Shown here: positions 24,895 through 34,825 of the stretch, one piece after another
How positions within the stretch are numbered: position 1 is the first letter of the stretch
How the letters are laid out: every line of letters begins with the position of its first letter
Notes under the pieces: model-generated
The model's input: only the letters and a program-made list of their open reading frames with translations
Told to the model about the DNA's origin: nothing
Database searches by the model: none
NCBI RefSeq assembly: GCF_000447205.1
Contig: NZ_AUWY01000058.1
Location: forward strand, 1 to 64,000
Source of the DNA: Sphingobium ummariense RL-3
Lineage (GTDB): Bacteria; Pseudomonadota; Alphaproteobacteria; Sphingomonadales; Sphingomonadaceae
Length of the DNA: 64,000 bases
Reading direction: 5' to 3'
Position numbers and translations under genes: made by a program

Positions 24895-25713
24895 TTGAAC
24901 GACGTGACGATCGAAAAACCGGTGCTGGAACCGACGGGCGCGCTCAGCGTGGAGACGGTGCTGTCGGTGCGCCACTGGAACGAACATCTCTTCAGCTTCC
25001 GCATCACCCGGCCGGCGAGCTTCCGCTTCCGCTCGGGCGAATTCGTCATGATCGGCCTCCAGGGCGACAATGGCAAGCCGCTGCTGCGCGCCTATTCGGT
25101 GGCCAGCCCCGCTTGGGACGAAGAACTGGAGTTCCTCTCGATCAAGGTGCCGGACGGGCCGCTGACGTCGAAGCTCCAACTGATCCAGCCGGGCGACCAG
25201 GTCTATCTGGGCCGCAAGCCGACCGGCACGCTGGTCACCGATGCGTTGCTGCCGGGCAAGCGGCTGTTCATGCTGTCGACCGGCACGGGCCTTGCTCCCT
25301 TCCTCAGCCTGTCGCGCGACCCGGATGTCTATGAATTTTACGAGCAGGTGGTGATCGTCCATTCGGTGCGCCGGGTGAGCGACCTTGCCTTCCGCGACGA
25401 ACTGAAAGGCAAATGGGCGGAAGACCCCCTGGTGTCCGAACAGGCGCCGGCGCAGTTCCATTATGTCCCTACCGTGACGCGTGAGCCGTTCGAGGGTAAT
25501 ACGAGCCGCATCGACGCGCTGGTCGAAAGCGGCGCGCTGTTCGAGGGGATACCGGGCGCGGCGCGGTTCGACCCGGAAACCGACCGGATCATGATGTGCG
25601 GCAGCATGGAGATGATCAAGCAGTTCGCGGCCTATTTCGAGGAGCAAGGCTTCACCGAAGGCAGCAACGCCGCTCCGGGCCAGTTCGTGATCGAGCGCGC
25701 CTTCGTCGGCTGA
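24895..25713 (+). CDS. fpr: Ferredoxin-NADP(+) reductase
   Basis: A 272-residue FAD enzyme that transfers electrons between NADPH and ferredoxin or flavodoxin. The FAD-binding part has RAYSVASPAWDEELEF (the RxYS motif); then SIKVPDGPLTSKL, the NADP-binding STGTGLAPFLS and MMCGSMEMIKQF, and the C-terminal FVIERAFVG typical of subclass I/A bacterial enzymes. The start is uncertain: I take TTG 24895, seven bases after AAGGA, giving MNDVTIEKPV; GTG 24904 is an alternative. A Fur-like palindrome lies upstream. Confidence 0.92.
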   Translation: MNDVTIEKPVLEPTGALSVETVLSVRHWNEHLFSFRITRPASFRFRSGEFVMIGLQGDNGKPLLRAYSVASPAWDEELEFLSIKVPDGPLTSKLQLIQPGDQVYLGRKPTGTLVTDALLPGKRLFMLSTGTGLAPFLSLSRDPDVYEFYEQVVIVHSVRRVSDLAFRDELKGKWAEDPLVSEQAPAQFHYVPTVTREPFEGNTSRIDALVESGALFEGIPGAARFDPETDRIMMCGSMEMIKQFAAYFEEQGFTEGSNAAPGQFVIERAFVG

Positions 25714-25768
25714 CAAGTCTTTCTGGCACCGCGGGAACCGACGTCCTATCGTCTTCGCGATGGGGTGA

Positions 25769-26626
25769 ATGAAAGGTCGGCGCGTGACGCACAAGAAGGT
25801 GCCCGTGAAGAAAAAGGCTCCGGTTGGCACACCCTCGCCTGCTGCGGTGCCGCCGCCTTTTCCGCAGGTGCACTGCTATTCTTGGCGGCCTTCCGGTGGC
25901 CGCATCAATTTCGGCGATCAGCTCGCCGAAGTGATCGTCGACAGCGTGCTGATGTCGCGTGGACGCCTCCGTTCCGAAGAAGTCCGGCGTCCGGCGCGGT
26001 TGCTCAGCGTCGGGTCGGTTCTGCACTTTGCGCGAAGCGGCGACACGGTGTGGGGAACGGGCGTCAATGGCAAGATCGTGGAGGAGCATCATCGCTTCGA
26101 GGCGCTCGACGTGCGGGCCGTGCGCGGTCCCCTGACCGCCGACTTCCTGAGGGGGCGCGGCATCGCGGTTCCGGACGTTTATGGCGACCCAGCCCTGCTA
26201 ATCCCCCGCCTTCTTCCTGGACGATTCGTCCCCACGGGCGAAGAGGGGCCGATCTTCGTCCCCAATCTCAATGATCTACCCCACGTCGCTTCGCTTGCAC
26301 TCCCGATTCCGGTGGTGTCCCCGCTCCGGGGTTGGAACCATGTCATATCGCGCATCGTGGCGTCCCGCTTCGTGCTGGCCAGTTCCCTGCACGGGTTGAT
26401 CATCGCGGAGGCCTATGGCGTGCCTGCCCGCTATGTGCGCCTGACCGAACGGGAGACGCTGTTCAAATATCAGGATTACCACGCCGGCACAGGTCGGACC
26501 GATCTGACGTTCGCGACGTCGATCGAACAGGGCCTGGAAATGGGCGGAATGCCGGGCATTTCCGTCAGTTTCGATCCGCTGCTCGACGCCTTCCCTCACG
26601 ACCTGTGGAGCGATCCTGCCCCCTAG
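25769..26626 (+). CDS. Polysaccharide pyruvyl transferase family protein
   Basis: A 285-residue protein of the pyruvyl-transferase superfamily, which adds pyruvate ketals to surface sugars or acts as related glycan enzymes. Seen: INFGDQLAEVIV near the N terminus, VRGPLTADFLRGRG, DVYGDPALLIP and the C-terminal FVLASSLHGLIIAEAYGVP, whose SxHGxI is the family hallmark. The first 25 residues are a lysine-rich tail of unsure status; GTG 25784 is a possible later start. No other polysaccharide genes are adjacent, so the substrate is unknown. Confidence 0.85.
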   Translation: MKGRRVTHKKVPVKKKAPVGTPSPAAVPPPFPQVHCYSWRPSGGRINFGDQLAEVIVDSVLMSRGRLRSEEVRRPARLLSVGSVLHFARSGDTVWGTGVNGKIVEEHHRFEALDVRAVRGPLTADFLRGRGIAVPDVYGDPALLIPRLLPGRFVPTGEEGPIFVPNLNDLPHVASLALPIPVVSPLRGWNHVISRIVASRFVLASSLHGLIIAEAYGVPARYVRLTERETLFKYQDYHAGTGRTDLTFATSIEQGLEMGGMPGISVSFDPLLDAFPHDLWSDPAP

Positions 26627-26635
26627 GTCGCAGAA

Positions 26636-28462
26636 TCAGCCGCCCTTCCGTTCCGCGATGAAGGCGTCGACATTGCTCGCCAACACGGTCATCGGCACGC
26701 CGCCGCCCTTGACCACCGCATCGTTGAACAGCCGGAAGTCGAACCGTTCGCCCAGCGCCTGTCGCGCCGTCTCGCGCAGCCGCACGATCTCGCCATGGCC
26801 GACCTTATAGCCGCAGGCCTGCCCCGGCCAGGCGCAATAGCGGTCGACCTCGCCCTGCACATCCTCAAGGCTTGATCCGTTGGTGGTGGCGAACCAGTGG
26901 ATCGCCTGGTCGCGGGTCCAGCGCTTGGCGTGCAGCCCGGTGTCGACCACCAGCCGGCAGCAGCGATAGGCGATCGATTGCAGGTAGCCTAGCTTCCCCG
27001 CGACGTCCCCTTCATAGGCACCCAGTTCGTCGCCCAGCTGCTCGGCATAGAGCGCCCAGCCTTCGGAAAAGGCGTTGAACGCCAGCAGCGAGCGGATCAG
27101 CGGCAGCTTGTAGGTATACTCACCCTGCCAGATATGGCCCGGTATACCTTCATGATAGCAGAGCGTCGGTAGCGCATAGCGGGGCCAGATGCTCGTGTCG
27201 CGCAGGTTGATATAGTAATTGCCCGGCACGGTTCCATCGATTGATCCCGCCCCGGCGTAGGCGCCCGGTGCTCCCGCTTCGATCTCGACCGGCACGCGCT
27301 TGACCGTCAGCTTCGCAGGCACCAGCGTGGCGAAGGCGCGGGGCAGGCGGCCGCGGATATCGGTCAGCCGCCCGTCGATATAGGACAGGATCTGCTGTCG
27401 TCCGGCGTCGGTGTTAGGGAACAGATAGCGCGGGTCTTTCCCCATGGCCGTCATCCGCTCGCCCACGGTGCCCTTCGTCATGCCCAGGCCCTTGAGCAGC
27501 CCGTCCATCTGCGCCTGCAGAGACCTCAGCTGTTCCTGCCCCAGCGCATGCACCTCATCCGGGCTCATCGTCGTGGTCGTCCCGGCCTTCAGCGCCCAGG
27601 CATAATAGGCCTCGCCCTGTGGCAGCTTCCACACGCCTGCGTCCATGGTGGCGCCCTGCCGATGGCGCTGGAGCTCCGTCACCTGCCGTTCCAGCGCCGG
27701 GGCGACCTTTCCGGTCACCAGCGCCAGCGCCTTCGCGCCATAATCGCCGGGCATGGCCTTTGTCCGCCGCGCGATCGAGGCGACGGGCACCCACTGGTTC
27801 AGCGGCAGCGCACGGACGGCCTGCATCTGGCCGGTCGCCTTGTCGAGCAGGAAGGCGGGGGCGACCACGCCAATCCCGGCGTCATGCCTCAGCCGTTCGG
27901 TCTCCCCGTCCAGATTGGCGGCATAGGTCTCCAGCCGCGCGAGATAGGCGTCGGCGTCGGCCGGGGTCGCGATGGCGTGGCTGCTATCGAGGAAATCGGG
28001 CGTCTCGATGAAGGCCCCGGTGTTCTGCGCGACGGCATAGGGCGCGTTGCGATAGGACCAGTTGCTGTTCATCATCGCCATGTCGCCGAAGGAAAAGGCA
28101 AAGCCCTCCGCGGCGAGTTCATGGGCGGCGCGCGTCACCTCGACATTGGTGCGCGTCACATCCCCCAGCGGCGCGAGGTCGACGGCCTTCAGCCGCTCCA
28201 GCCGGGCGGCGACATGGCCGGCGATCTGGCGCTGCCCCGCCGGGCTCTTGTCGCCCAGCCGGCTCTTGAGCGCCGCGCGCGCGCCCGTATCGATGCCCAG
28301 GCTGCTCGCGCTCTCCGGCGCATCGGCCATGATCTCCTCGGCGATGTCGGCGAGCAGCGCCTCCGCCCGCGCATCGGCGCTTTCGGCCGCGGGGGCGGGC
28401 AGGGTGGAAAGGGCAAAGGTGGCGGAGGTTCCGAACAGGAAGGCGCGGCGGCTGGTCTGCAT
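26636..28462 (-). CDS. Tat-exported DUF885 family protein
   Basis: A 608-residue protein of the DUF885 family, thought to be zinc metallopeptidases. It has a twin-arginine signal (SRRAFLFGTSATFALS) and the putative metal site CYHEGIPGHIWQ (HExxxH form) in the second half, then NAFSEGWALYAEQLGDELG, also typical. The expected periplasmic fold is helical. ATG 28462 places the Tat signal at the N terminus; the frame's extension upstream is not needed. The substrate is unknown, though peptide cleavage is likely. Confidence 0.88.
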   Translation of the reverse strand: MQTSRRAFLFGTSATFALSTLPAPAAESADARAEALLADIAEEIMADAPESASSLGIDTGARAALKSRLGDKSPAGQRQIAGHVAARLERLKAVDLAPLGDVTRTNVEVTRAAHELAAEGFAFSFGDMAMMNSNWSYRNAPYAVAQNTGAFIETPDFLDSSHAIATPADADAYLARLETYAANLDGETERLRHDAGIGVVAPAFLLDKATGQMQAVRALPLNQWVPVASIARRTKAMPGDYGAKALALVTGKVAPALERQVTELQRHRQGATMDAGVWKLPQGEAYYAWALKAGTTTTMSPDEVHALGQEQLRSLQAQMDGLLKGLGMTKGTVGERMTAMGKDPRYLFPNTDAGRQQILSYIDGRLTDIRGRLPRAFATLVPAKLTVKRVPVEIEAGAPGAYAGAGSIDGTVPGNYYINLRDTSIWPRYALPTLCYHEGIPGHIWQGEYTYKLPLIRSLLAFNAFSEGWALYAEQLGDELGAYEGDVAGKLGYLQSIAYRCCRLVVDTGLHAKRWTRDQAIHWFATTNGSSLEDVQGEVDRYCAWPGQACGYKVGHGEIVRLRETARQALGERFDFRLFNDAVVKGGGVPMTVLASNVDAFIAERKGG

Positions 28463-28541
28463 CCCCCGCTTGTAGCGCGGATGCGCAGGCCGGCAAGAGA
28501 GGTGCGCGACCGCGCTTGCCGAGGGATGCGCCAATCGCCTT

Positions 28542-29309
28542 TTACTTCGGCTTTCGGAAGCGGAACAGGAACCGGTCGGTCTTGCCGCGCACCGAAGGAT
28601 CGAACACCAGCTTGCTGTGATCGTCCGCCGGGTTGGCGAGCAGCGGGCTTTCCGCCTCCAGCATGAATCCGGCTGCTGCGAAGTCGGCTTTCACCGTCGC
28701 GGGGTCGATGCGGTGGACCTTGTCGACGATCGCGCGGGTGTCACCCGGCGCGCCCACATGGTCGATAATGCCGACCACGCCGCCGGGCTTGGTCGCGGCA
28801 TAGAGCGCCTTCACGAACGCCGCCGGGTCGGTGCGCGGGATGCCGAACTTCTCCGACTGCCAGTAGAGGTCGTGATAGGAGAGGTTGATGATCGTCAGGT
28901 CGAAACTGCCGGCGGGTGCGGTGAACGCCTCGAACGGATAGCGAACCCAGTTCACCTCCGGCCGCCGCGCGACCAGCGCCTGCCATTTCTTCTGCTCTTC
29001 GGGCTGGGTGTAGAACTGGTTGGGCTCGAACGCCGTCACCTTGCCCTTGGGACCCACGGCGTCGGCCATGATCTCCGCCCAATAGCCCGACCCCGTCATG
29101 ACGTCCGCCGCCTTCATCCCCGGCATCAGGCCAAGGAAGGCGAGCGTTTCCGCCGGCTTGCGGCTCTCGTCCAGCGCGCGGGCCTCCGCCGGCCGCTTGG
29201 CATCGGCGAGCGCCGCGGCATAGTCGGGCGCTGGTGGTTTCGACGTCTGCGCCAGCGCCGTGCTACCCAATGTTGCGGCGATCATCGCCACCCATATCCT
29301 GCCGCCCAT
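28542..29309 (-). CDS. Exported class I SAM-dependent methyltransferase-like protein
   Basis: A 255-residue protein with a signal peptide (MGGRIWVAMIAATLGSTALAQ) and a methyltransferase-type core: LMPGMKAADVMTGSGYWAEIMADAVG (motif I region), FDLTIINLSYHDLYW (motif IV) and TKPGGVVGIIDHVG. Exported methyltransferase-like proteins of this kind recur in proteobacteria, but a methylated substrate has not been clearly shown. ATG 29309 is chosen for the signal peptide. It is upstream of the DUF885 gene by 79 bases on the same strand, so the two could be co-transcribed. Confidence 0.82.
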   Translation of the reverse strand: MGGRIWVAMIAATLGSTALAQTSKPPAPDYAAALADAKRPAEARALDESRKPAETLAFLGLMPGMKAADVMTGSGYWAEIMADAVGPKGKVTAFEPNQFYTQPEEQKKWQALVARRPEVNWVRYPFEAFTAPAGSFDLTIINLSYHDLYWQSEKFGIPRTDPAAFVKALYAATKPGGVVGIIDHVGAPGDTRAIVDKVHRIDPATVKADFAAAGFMLEAESPLLANPADDHSKLVFDPSVRGKTDRFLFRFRKPK

Positions 29310-29495
29310 TTCGCTTTCCCTTGCCGTTACGGATGCGGGACGATGCGCCGGATGATGCATCGGCTCAACCCGCCTTTCCCGCCGCCGGTCGATGGCTGTA
29401 ATGCCTTCGTCGAAGGGCTGGGCGATGGTCCCGCCGGATGCTAGGAGCATGGCGACGCATCGAACGCATCAGCCCAGCCGGCAGGAGGAAAATAT

Positions 29496-29822
29496 ATGCG
29501 GACTGTGATCGTGCTGGCGGCGGCGCTGACTCTGGCCGCCTGCGATGGCGGCAGCGATCAGGCCGCGATGCCCCGCAACCAGGCCGCGCCCGACACGGGC
29601 GCCGCCGCGGAAGTGGCGCGCCTCGATCCCGCCATCCGCGACGAGGTGTTTGCCAAGGCGATCCGCGATTCCGGCGCGGCCTGCCCCACCGTCACGCAAT
29701 CGCAGCGCGCCGAGATACGCACCGGGGTCAGGGGCTGGAAGGCGCAATGCGACAATGGCAGCGCCCACCTGATCGAGATCACCCCCGACGGCACTGCCAA
29801 GGTCAGCAGCCGGACCTATTGA
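29496..29822 (+). CDS. Small lipoprotein, unknown function
   Basis: A 108-residue protein with a lipoprotein signal ending in LTLAAC (cysteine at 16), hence probably anchored in the envelope. The remainder is a short domain with two cysteines (SGAACPTV, KAQCDNGS) that may form a disulfide. An AGGAGG precedes the ATG. No known family recognised. It is divergent from the methyltransferase. Confidence 0.75.
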   Translation: MRTVIVLAAALTLAACDGGSDQAAMPRNQAAPDTGAAAEVARLDPAIRDEVFAKAIRDSGAACPTVTQSQRAEIRTGVRGWKAQCDNGSAHLIEITPDGTAKVSSRTY

Positions 29823-29842
29823 GCGGGAATCCGAAAGCCCTT

Positions 29843-30163
29843 TCAGGCGGCGCGGGTGACGATCCGCGCCAGTTCGTCGCCATGGGCACGGCGCTCCTCC
29901 TCCAGATCAAAGTCGATCTGGAGGCCAAGGAAAAAGCCCTCGCTGATTCCGAAATAGCGGGCGAGGCGCAGGTCGATATTGGCATCGACAGGAGCCTGCT
30001 CCGCCAGAATGGCCTCGATCCGCTCAGAGGCGATGCCCGCGCCTTCGACCACTTCCTCTACGGGAATCTCGCCGCCGATCAGGAAATCCTCGCGCAGGAT
30101 CGAACCCGGATGGACATTATCCAGCCGGTCGTCATCCCTAGTGATAGTCCTCGATCCGGACAT
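29843..30163 (-). CDS. higA: HigA-type antitoxin
   Basis: A 106-residue protein of the HigA/XRE antitoxin family. The N-terminal stretch HPGSILREDFLIG is the usual HigA opening and is followed by a helix-turn-helix (PVEEVVEGAGIASERIEAIL) and ARYFGISEGFFLGLQIDFDL. HigA binds HigB and represses the operon. The gene overlaps the toxin by 26 bases, with the toxin first, as is normal for higBA. Confidence 0.9.
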   Translation of the reverse strand: MSGSRTITRDDDRLDNVHPGSILREDFLIGGEIPVEEVVEGAGIASERIEAILAEQAPVDANIDLRLARYFGISEGFFLGLQIDFDLEEERRAHGDELARIVTRAA

Positions 30164-30419
30164 TCTCCGCGCCTCCGTCGGACCAGTTGAAGGTGATGCG
30201 CCACTGGTCGTTGATGCGCAAACTATATCGTGAAGGCGTAAAGCCTTTCAACTGCTCGAACCGATTTCCGCCCGGAATGCGCAGGTCGTAAAGATTGATC
30301 GTCCGGTTGATCTGCCGGAGCTTTCGCCGCGCCGTCTGCTGGATCTCTTGTGGCAGGCGGCGGCTGCGCTCGCCGCGCCAGATTTTCTCGGTTTCCGGGT
30401 CGGCGAAGGAACGGATCAC
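30138..30419 (-). CDS. higB: HigB/RelE-family mRNA interferase toxin
   Basis: A 93-residue RelE-fold toxin that cleaves mRNA on the ribosome. It opens MIRSFADPETEKIWRGE, the standard HigB start, with IPGGNRFEQLKG and YSLRINDQWRITFNW in the second half and a VRIEDYH ending; the basic and aromatic residues of the active surface are intact. The start overlaps the stop of the upstream gene by four bases (ATGA), so the pair is translated as part of a three-gene operon. Confidence 0.9.
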   Translation of the reverse strand: MIRSFADPETEKIWRGERSRRLPQEIQQTARRKLRQINRTINLYDLRIPGGNRFEQLKGFTPSRYSLRINDQWRITFNWSDGGAENVRIEDYH

Positions 30420-30850
30420 TTTTGCGCGTCCTTACGCAGTGCCCATTTTCCTCCTCCGATCCCATCAACGGTTTGAAACCAGTCTCTCTCGCCCGTAAAT
30501 GCGCTCGCATCAGAACTGTTATATTCGAGCTCTCTTCGGATGATGGCATGGGTGTTTACTGGTAAGCTCCTGCCTGCCGATAGGCGAATTTTACGCACTT
30601 GATCATAGATATCGCGTAGATATCCAGCGCCTCCAAGCTCCAGCAGAGCCGAGCGAACATCATCCCTCCAGAGGATTTTATGTTCCGATTTTGGTATGGT
30701 GACTTTGGGTTTTACGGCGGACGCGCTTAGGCTTGCTTCATGTACGCCAAGAAGGCGTTGCAAGATCTGGTTTTCACTCTCTTCGCCTTCGATCCGGTTA
30801 GCCCAAATCTTAGCAAAAACGTTAGTGCTTATCTCAATCGTGCGCATCAA
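30416..30850 (-). CDS. RHH-like plus winged-helix protein leading the higBA operon
   Basis: A 144-residue protein. Residues 1-35 (MMRTIEISTNVFAKIW, then ENQILQRLLG) resemble the ribbon-helix-helix N terminus of SeqA. Residues 60-144 look like a winged-helix module found in restriction-linked proteins (LWRDDVRSALLELGG, LRDIYDQVRKIR, AIIRRELEYNSSD, GIGGGKWALR). Its GC content is lower than its neighbours', and its stop overlaps higB. It is probably a DNA-binding protein, perhaps a third regulator of the TA operon. The fold claims are by eye. Confidence 0.75.
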   Translation of the reverse strand: MMRTIEISTNVFAKIWANRIEGEESENQILQRLLGVHEASLSASAVKPKVTIPKSEHKILWRDDVRSALLELGGAGYLRDIYDQVRKIRLSAGRSLPVNTHAIIRRELEYNSSDASAFTGERDWFQTVDGIGGGKWALRKDAQK

Positions 30851-30916
30851 ACCGCCTCTGTTCCGATATCCACATATCAGAACAGATCAGATCTTTCTAC
30901 AAAAAGTTCTAGAACT

Positions 30917-33100
<2,184 letters not shown>

Positions 33101-33199
33101 GGGACGAATATGGGGGCTATGAGCCGCGACGCAATCCGCGGCGCTGCATCAAGGCTTCAGCTCGAACGCGCTATAGAGCGGCGGCGGGTAAACCACCGG

Positions 33200-33411
33200 C
33201 TATTTGGAGACTAACCTCGAATTTCCGTTCTCGATGCTGTACTCCATCACGCGCCATTGGAGGTTCGGCCCTCCCGGTTCGAAATACTATGCCTCCCGGG
33301 GCAGGTCGGACAGGGCTTGGCTGCGATCGAAATTGCGGACGACATCGCCTTCGTGCTTATAGAGGTTAGGCTCATCCAAGGGTCGCCGATCTCGACATGC
33401 AGAAATGCCAT
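33200..33411 (-). pseudogene. Decayed small gene
   Basis: From ATG 33411 the minus strand reads MAFLHVEIGDP; a one-base shift near 33380-33384 then gives LDEPNLYKHEGDVV, RNFDRSQALSDLPREA, an in-frame TAG at 33287-33289, and YFEPGGPNLQWRV up to a stop at 33200-33202. The composite reads like one small soluble protein with a frameshift and a nonsense change, and its codons favour G/C at position 3. The product is unrecognised. The alternative is that the plus strand or nothing is coded. The rest of the 33101-33636 gap shows no supported gene. Confidence 0.35.
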
Positions 33412-33636
33412 CGGGACCGCCGCCGACCACCCACCCGTTCGTGCCGGATGTCGTTCATCAGTGGCCCAAGCGATGGAGTTTATCTTCTGGTTTCTCTGCA
33501 TCTGCTCCCGTGCAGGGCTGCTTAACGGAGAAGTGAGAACGGATAAGGAACGATCCAATGTTGTCTTCTCGTTGAATCGTCGCCGCCTCCTGATATGGTC
33601 TTGCGAATACTGGAGCGAACCGAGGAAGGAACAGTC

Positions 33637-34191
33637 ATGCGCCGGACGATCCCGATGCTTGCCGGCCTGCTGGCCATGCTGTCGGCATGTGGCGAGAAGG
33701 CGGGCGAGGAGGCTGGCCGGATCGCGGCGACCGATGGCATGACCAAGGAGGAGGTCAGGGCCGAAGTCAACAAGGTCCAGCTCAAGCCCGGCGAATGGGA
33801 AGGCAGCTTTGCGGTCGATGACATCGACCTGTCGAATATGCCCGGCGCGCCGGCGCAGATGGAGGACCAGATGAAGCGGATGATGAGCCGCACCGCGCTT
33901 CGCTACTGCGTGACGCCGGAAGAGGCTGCCAATCCGGGCGCGCGGATGTTCTCTGGCCAGGAGAGCAAGGACTGCACCTACAGCGGGTTCGAGGCGCGCG
34001 GCGGATCGGTGAAGGGGCAGGTGTCCTGCAAGACGGAGGGCGGCACGATGAATGCCGTCATGAACGGCAACTACGCGCCCGAAAGCTACGAGATGCAGAT
34101 GGACATGAAGATGGTGGGCAGCCCGCAGGGATCAACCATGGCGATGAAGGCGCGCTCGACGGGGAGGTGGGTTGGGGCGGAGTGTTCGTAA
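33637..34191 (+). CDS. DUF3617 family lipoprotein
   Basis: A 184-residue protein with a lipoprotein signal (MLAGLLAMLSAC) and the DUF3617 pattern: LKPGEWEGSFAVDDIDL, ALRYCVTPEEA, DCTYSGFEARGG and a C-terminal MNAVMNGNYAPESYEMQMDMKM. The paired cysteines (YCVTP, DCTY, QVSCKT) are typical. Its function is unknown; it is probably periplasmic and membrane-anchored. GAGGAAGGA precedes ATG 33637. A second member of the family lies at 41180-41680. Confidence 0.85.
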   Translation: MRRTIPMLAGLLAMLSACGEKAGEEAGRIAATDGMTKEEVRAEVNKVQLKPGEWEGSFAVDDIDLSNMPGAPAQMEDQMKRMMSRTALRYCVTPEEAANPGARMFSGQESKDCTYSGFEARGGSVKGQVSCKTEGGTMNAVMNGNYAPESYEMQMDMKMVGSPQGSTMAMKARSTGRWVGAECS

Positions 34192-34203
34192 ACGCTAGGG
34201 CGT

Positions 34204-34725
34204 TCACGCCGTTTCCCGCCACGCATCCATCGCGCGATCATATCTCCTCTTCGCGTCGTCCCGTCGCCGCTCCAGCCGCTGGATCTCGGCCGCGTGACGC
34301 TTGTCCATCGCTTGTCGTTCGCGCCGAAGGGCGGCTTCCCTGGCCGCCAGTTCGCTCCGCTTCTTCTCCTGCGCCTTTCTGGCTTGTGTGAGCGTCTCCT
34401 CCGCTGCTTCGAGAGCCGACCGGTCGGGCCGAGGGGTCGGCTTGGCCTTTCCAACTCTGCCGGCCTTATCCCTGCTTACTGGCTTGGTCTTGGGAAGGGC
34501 CGCGAGATGTTCGGCCATGGTGCCGCGCGGCCGCTTGATCACTTTGCCTGGATGTGCAAGCGGCTCCGCGGCGAGCGTCTCATCGAGAACTACCTCCGCC
34601 ACGCCGCGCGCGAACAGATCGATGTCCGCGCCCCAAACCTCCAGCGCAGCCTTCTGGCTCGGCGCCGCGACATAGGCGTCGTGGAAGCCGATCGCTGTGC
34701 GGAAGACCTTGAGCGTGCGCGCCAT
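34204..34725 (-). CDS. Hypothetical coiled-coil protein
   Basis: A 173-residue protein. Residues 1-60 form a small domain (MARTLKVFRTAIGFHDAYVA, ALEVWGADIDLF) that seems to handle a cell-wide target; the linker is basic and proline-rich, and residues 100-170 are a long charged coiled coil (ETLTQARKAQEKKRSEL, ERQAMDKRHAAEIQRLERR). I recognise no family function. It is convergent with the DUF3617 gene, with stops 12 bases apart. Confidence 0.75.
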   Translation of the reverse strand: MARTLKVFRTAIGFHDAYVAAPSQKAALEVWGADIDLFARGVAEVVLDETLAAEPLAHPGKVIKRPRGTMAEHLAALPKTKPVSRDKAGRVGKAKPTPRPDRSALEAAEETLTQARKAQEKKRSELAAREAALRRERQAMDKRHAAEIQRLERRRDDAKRRYDRAMDAWRETA

Positions 34726-34825
34726 GACGCCTGAACGCCTGACGCGGGGACGGGCTCCCTACTGGACTCGTCCTCGCAAACTCCTATAGCCGGCCGCAAA
34801 ACACAGCCGAATGGGACAAGGGTAG

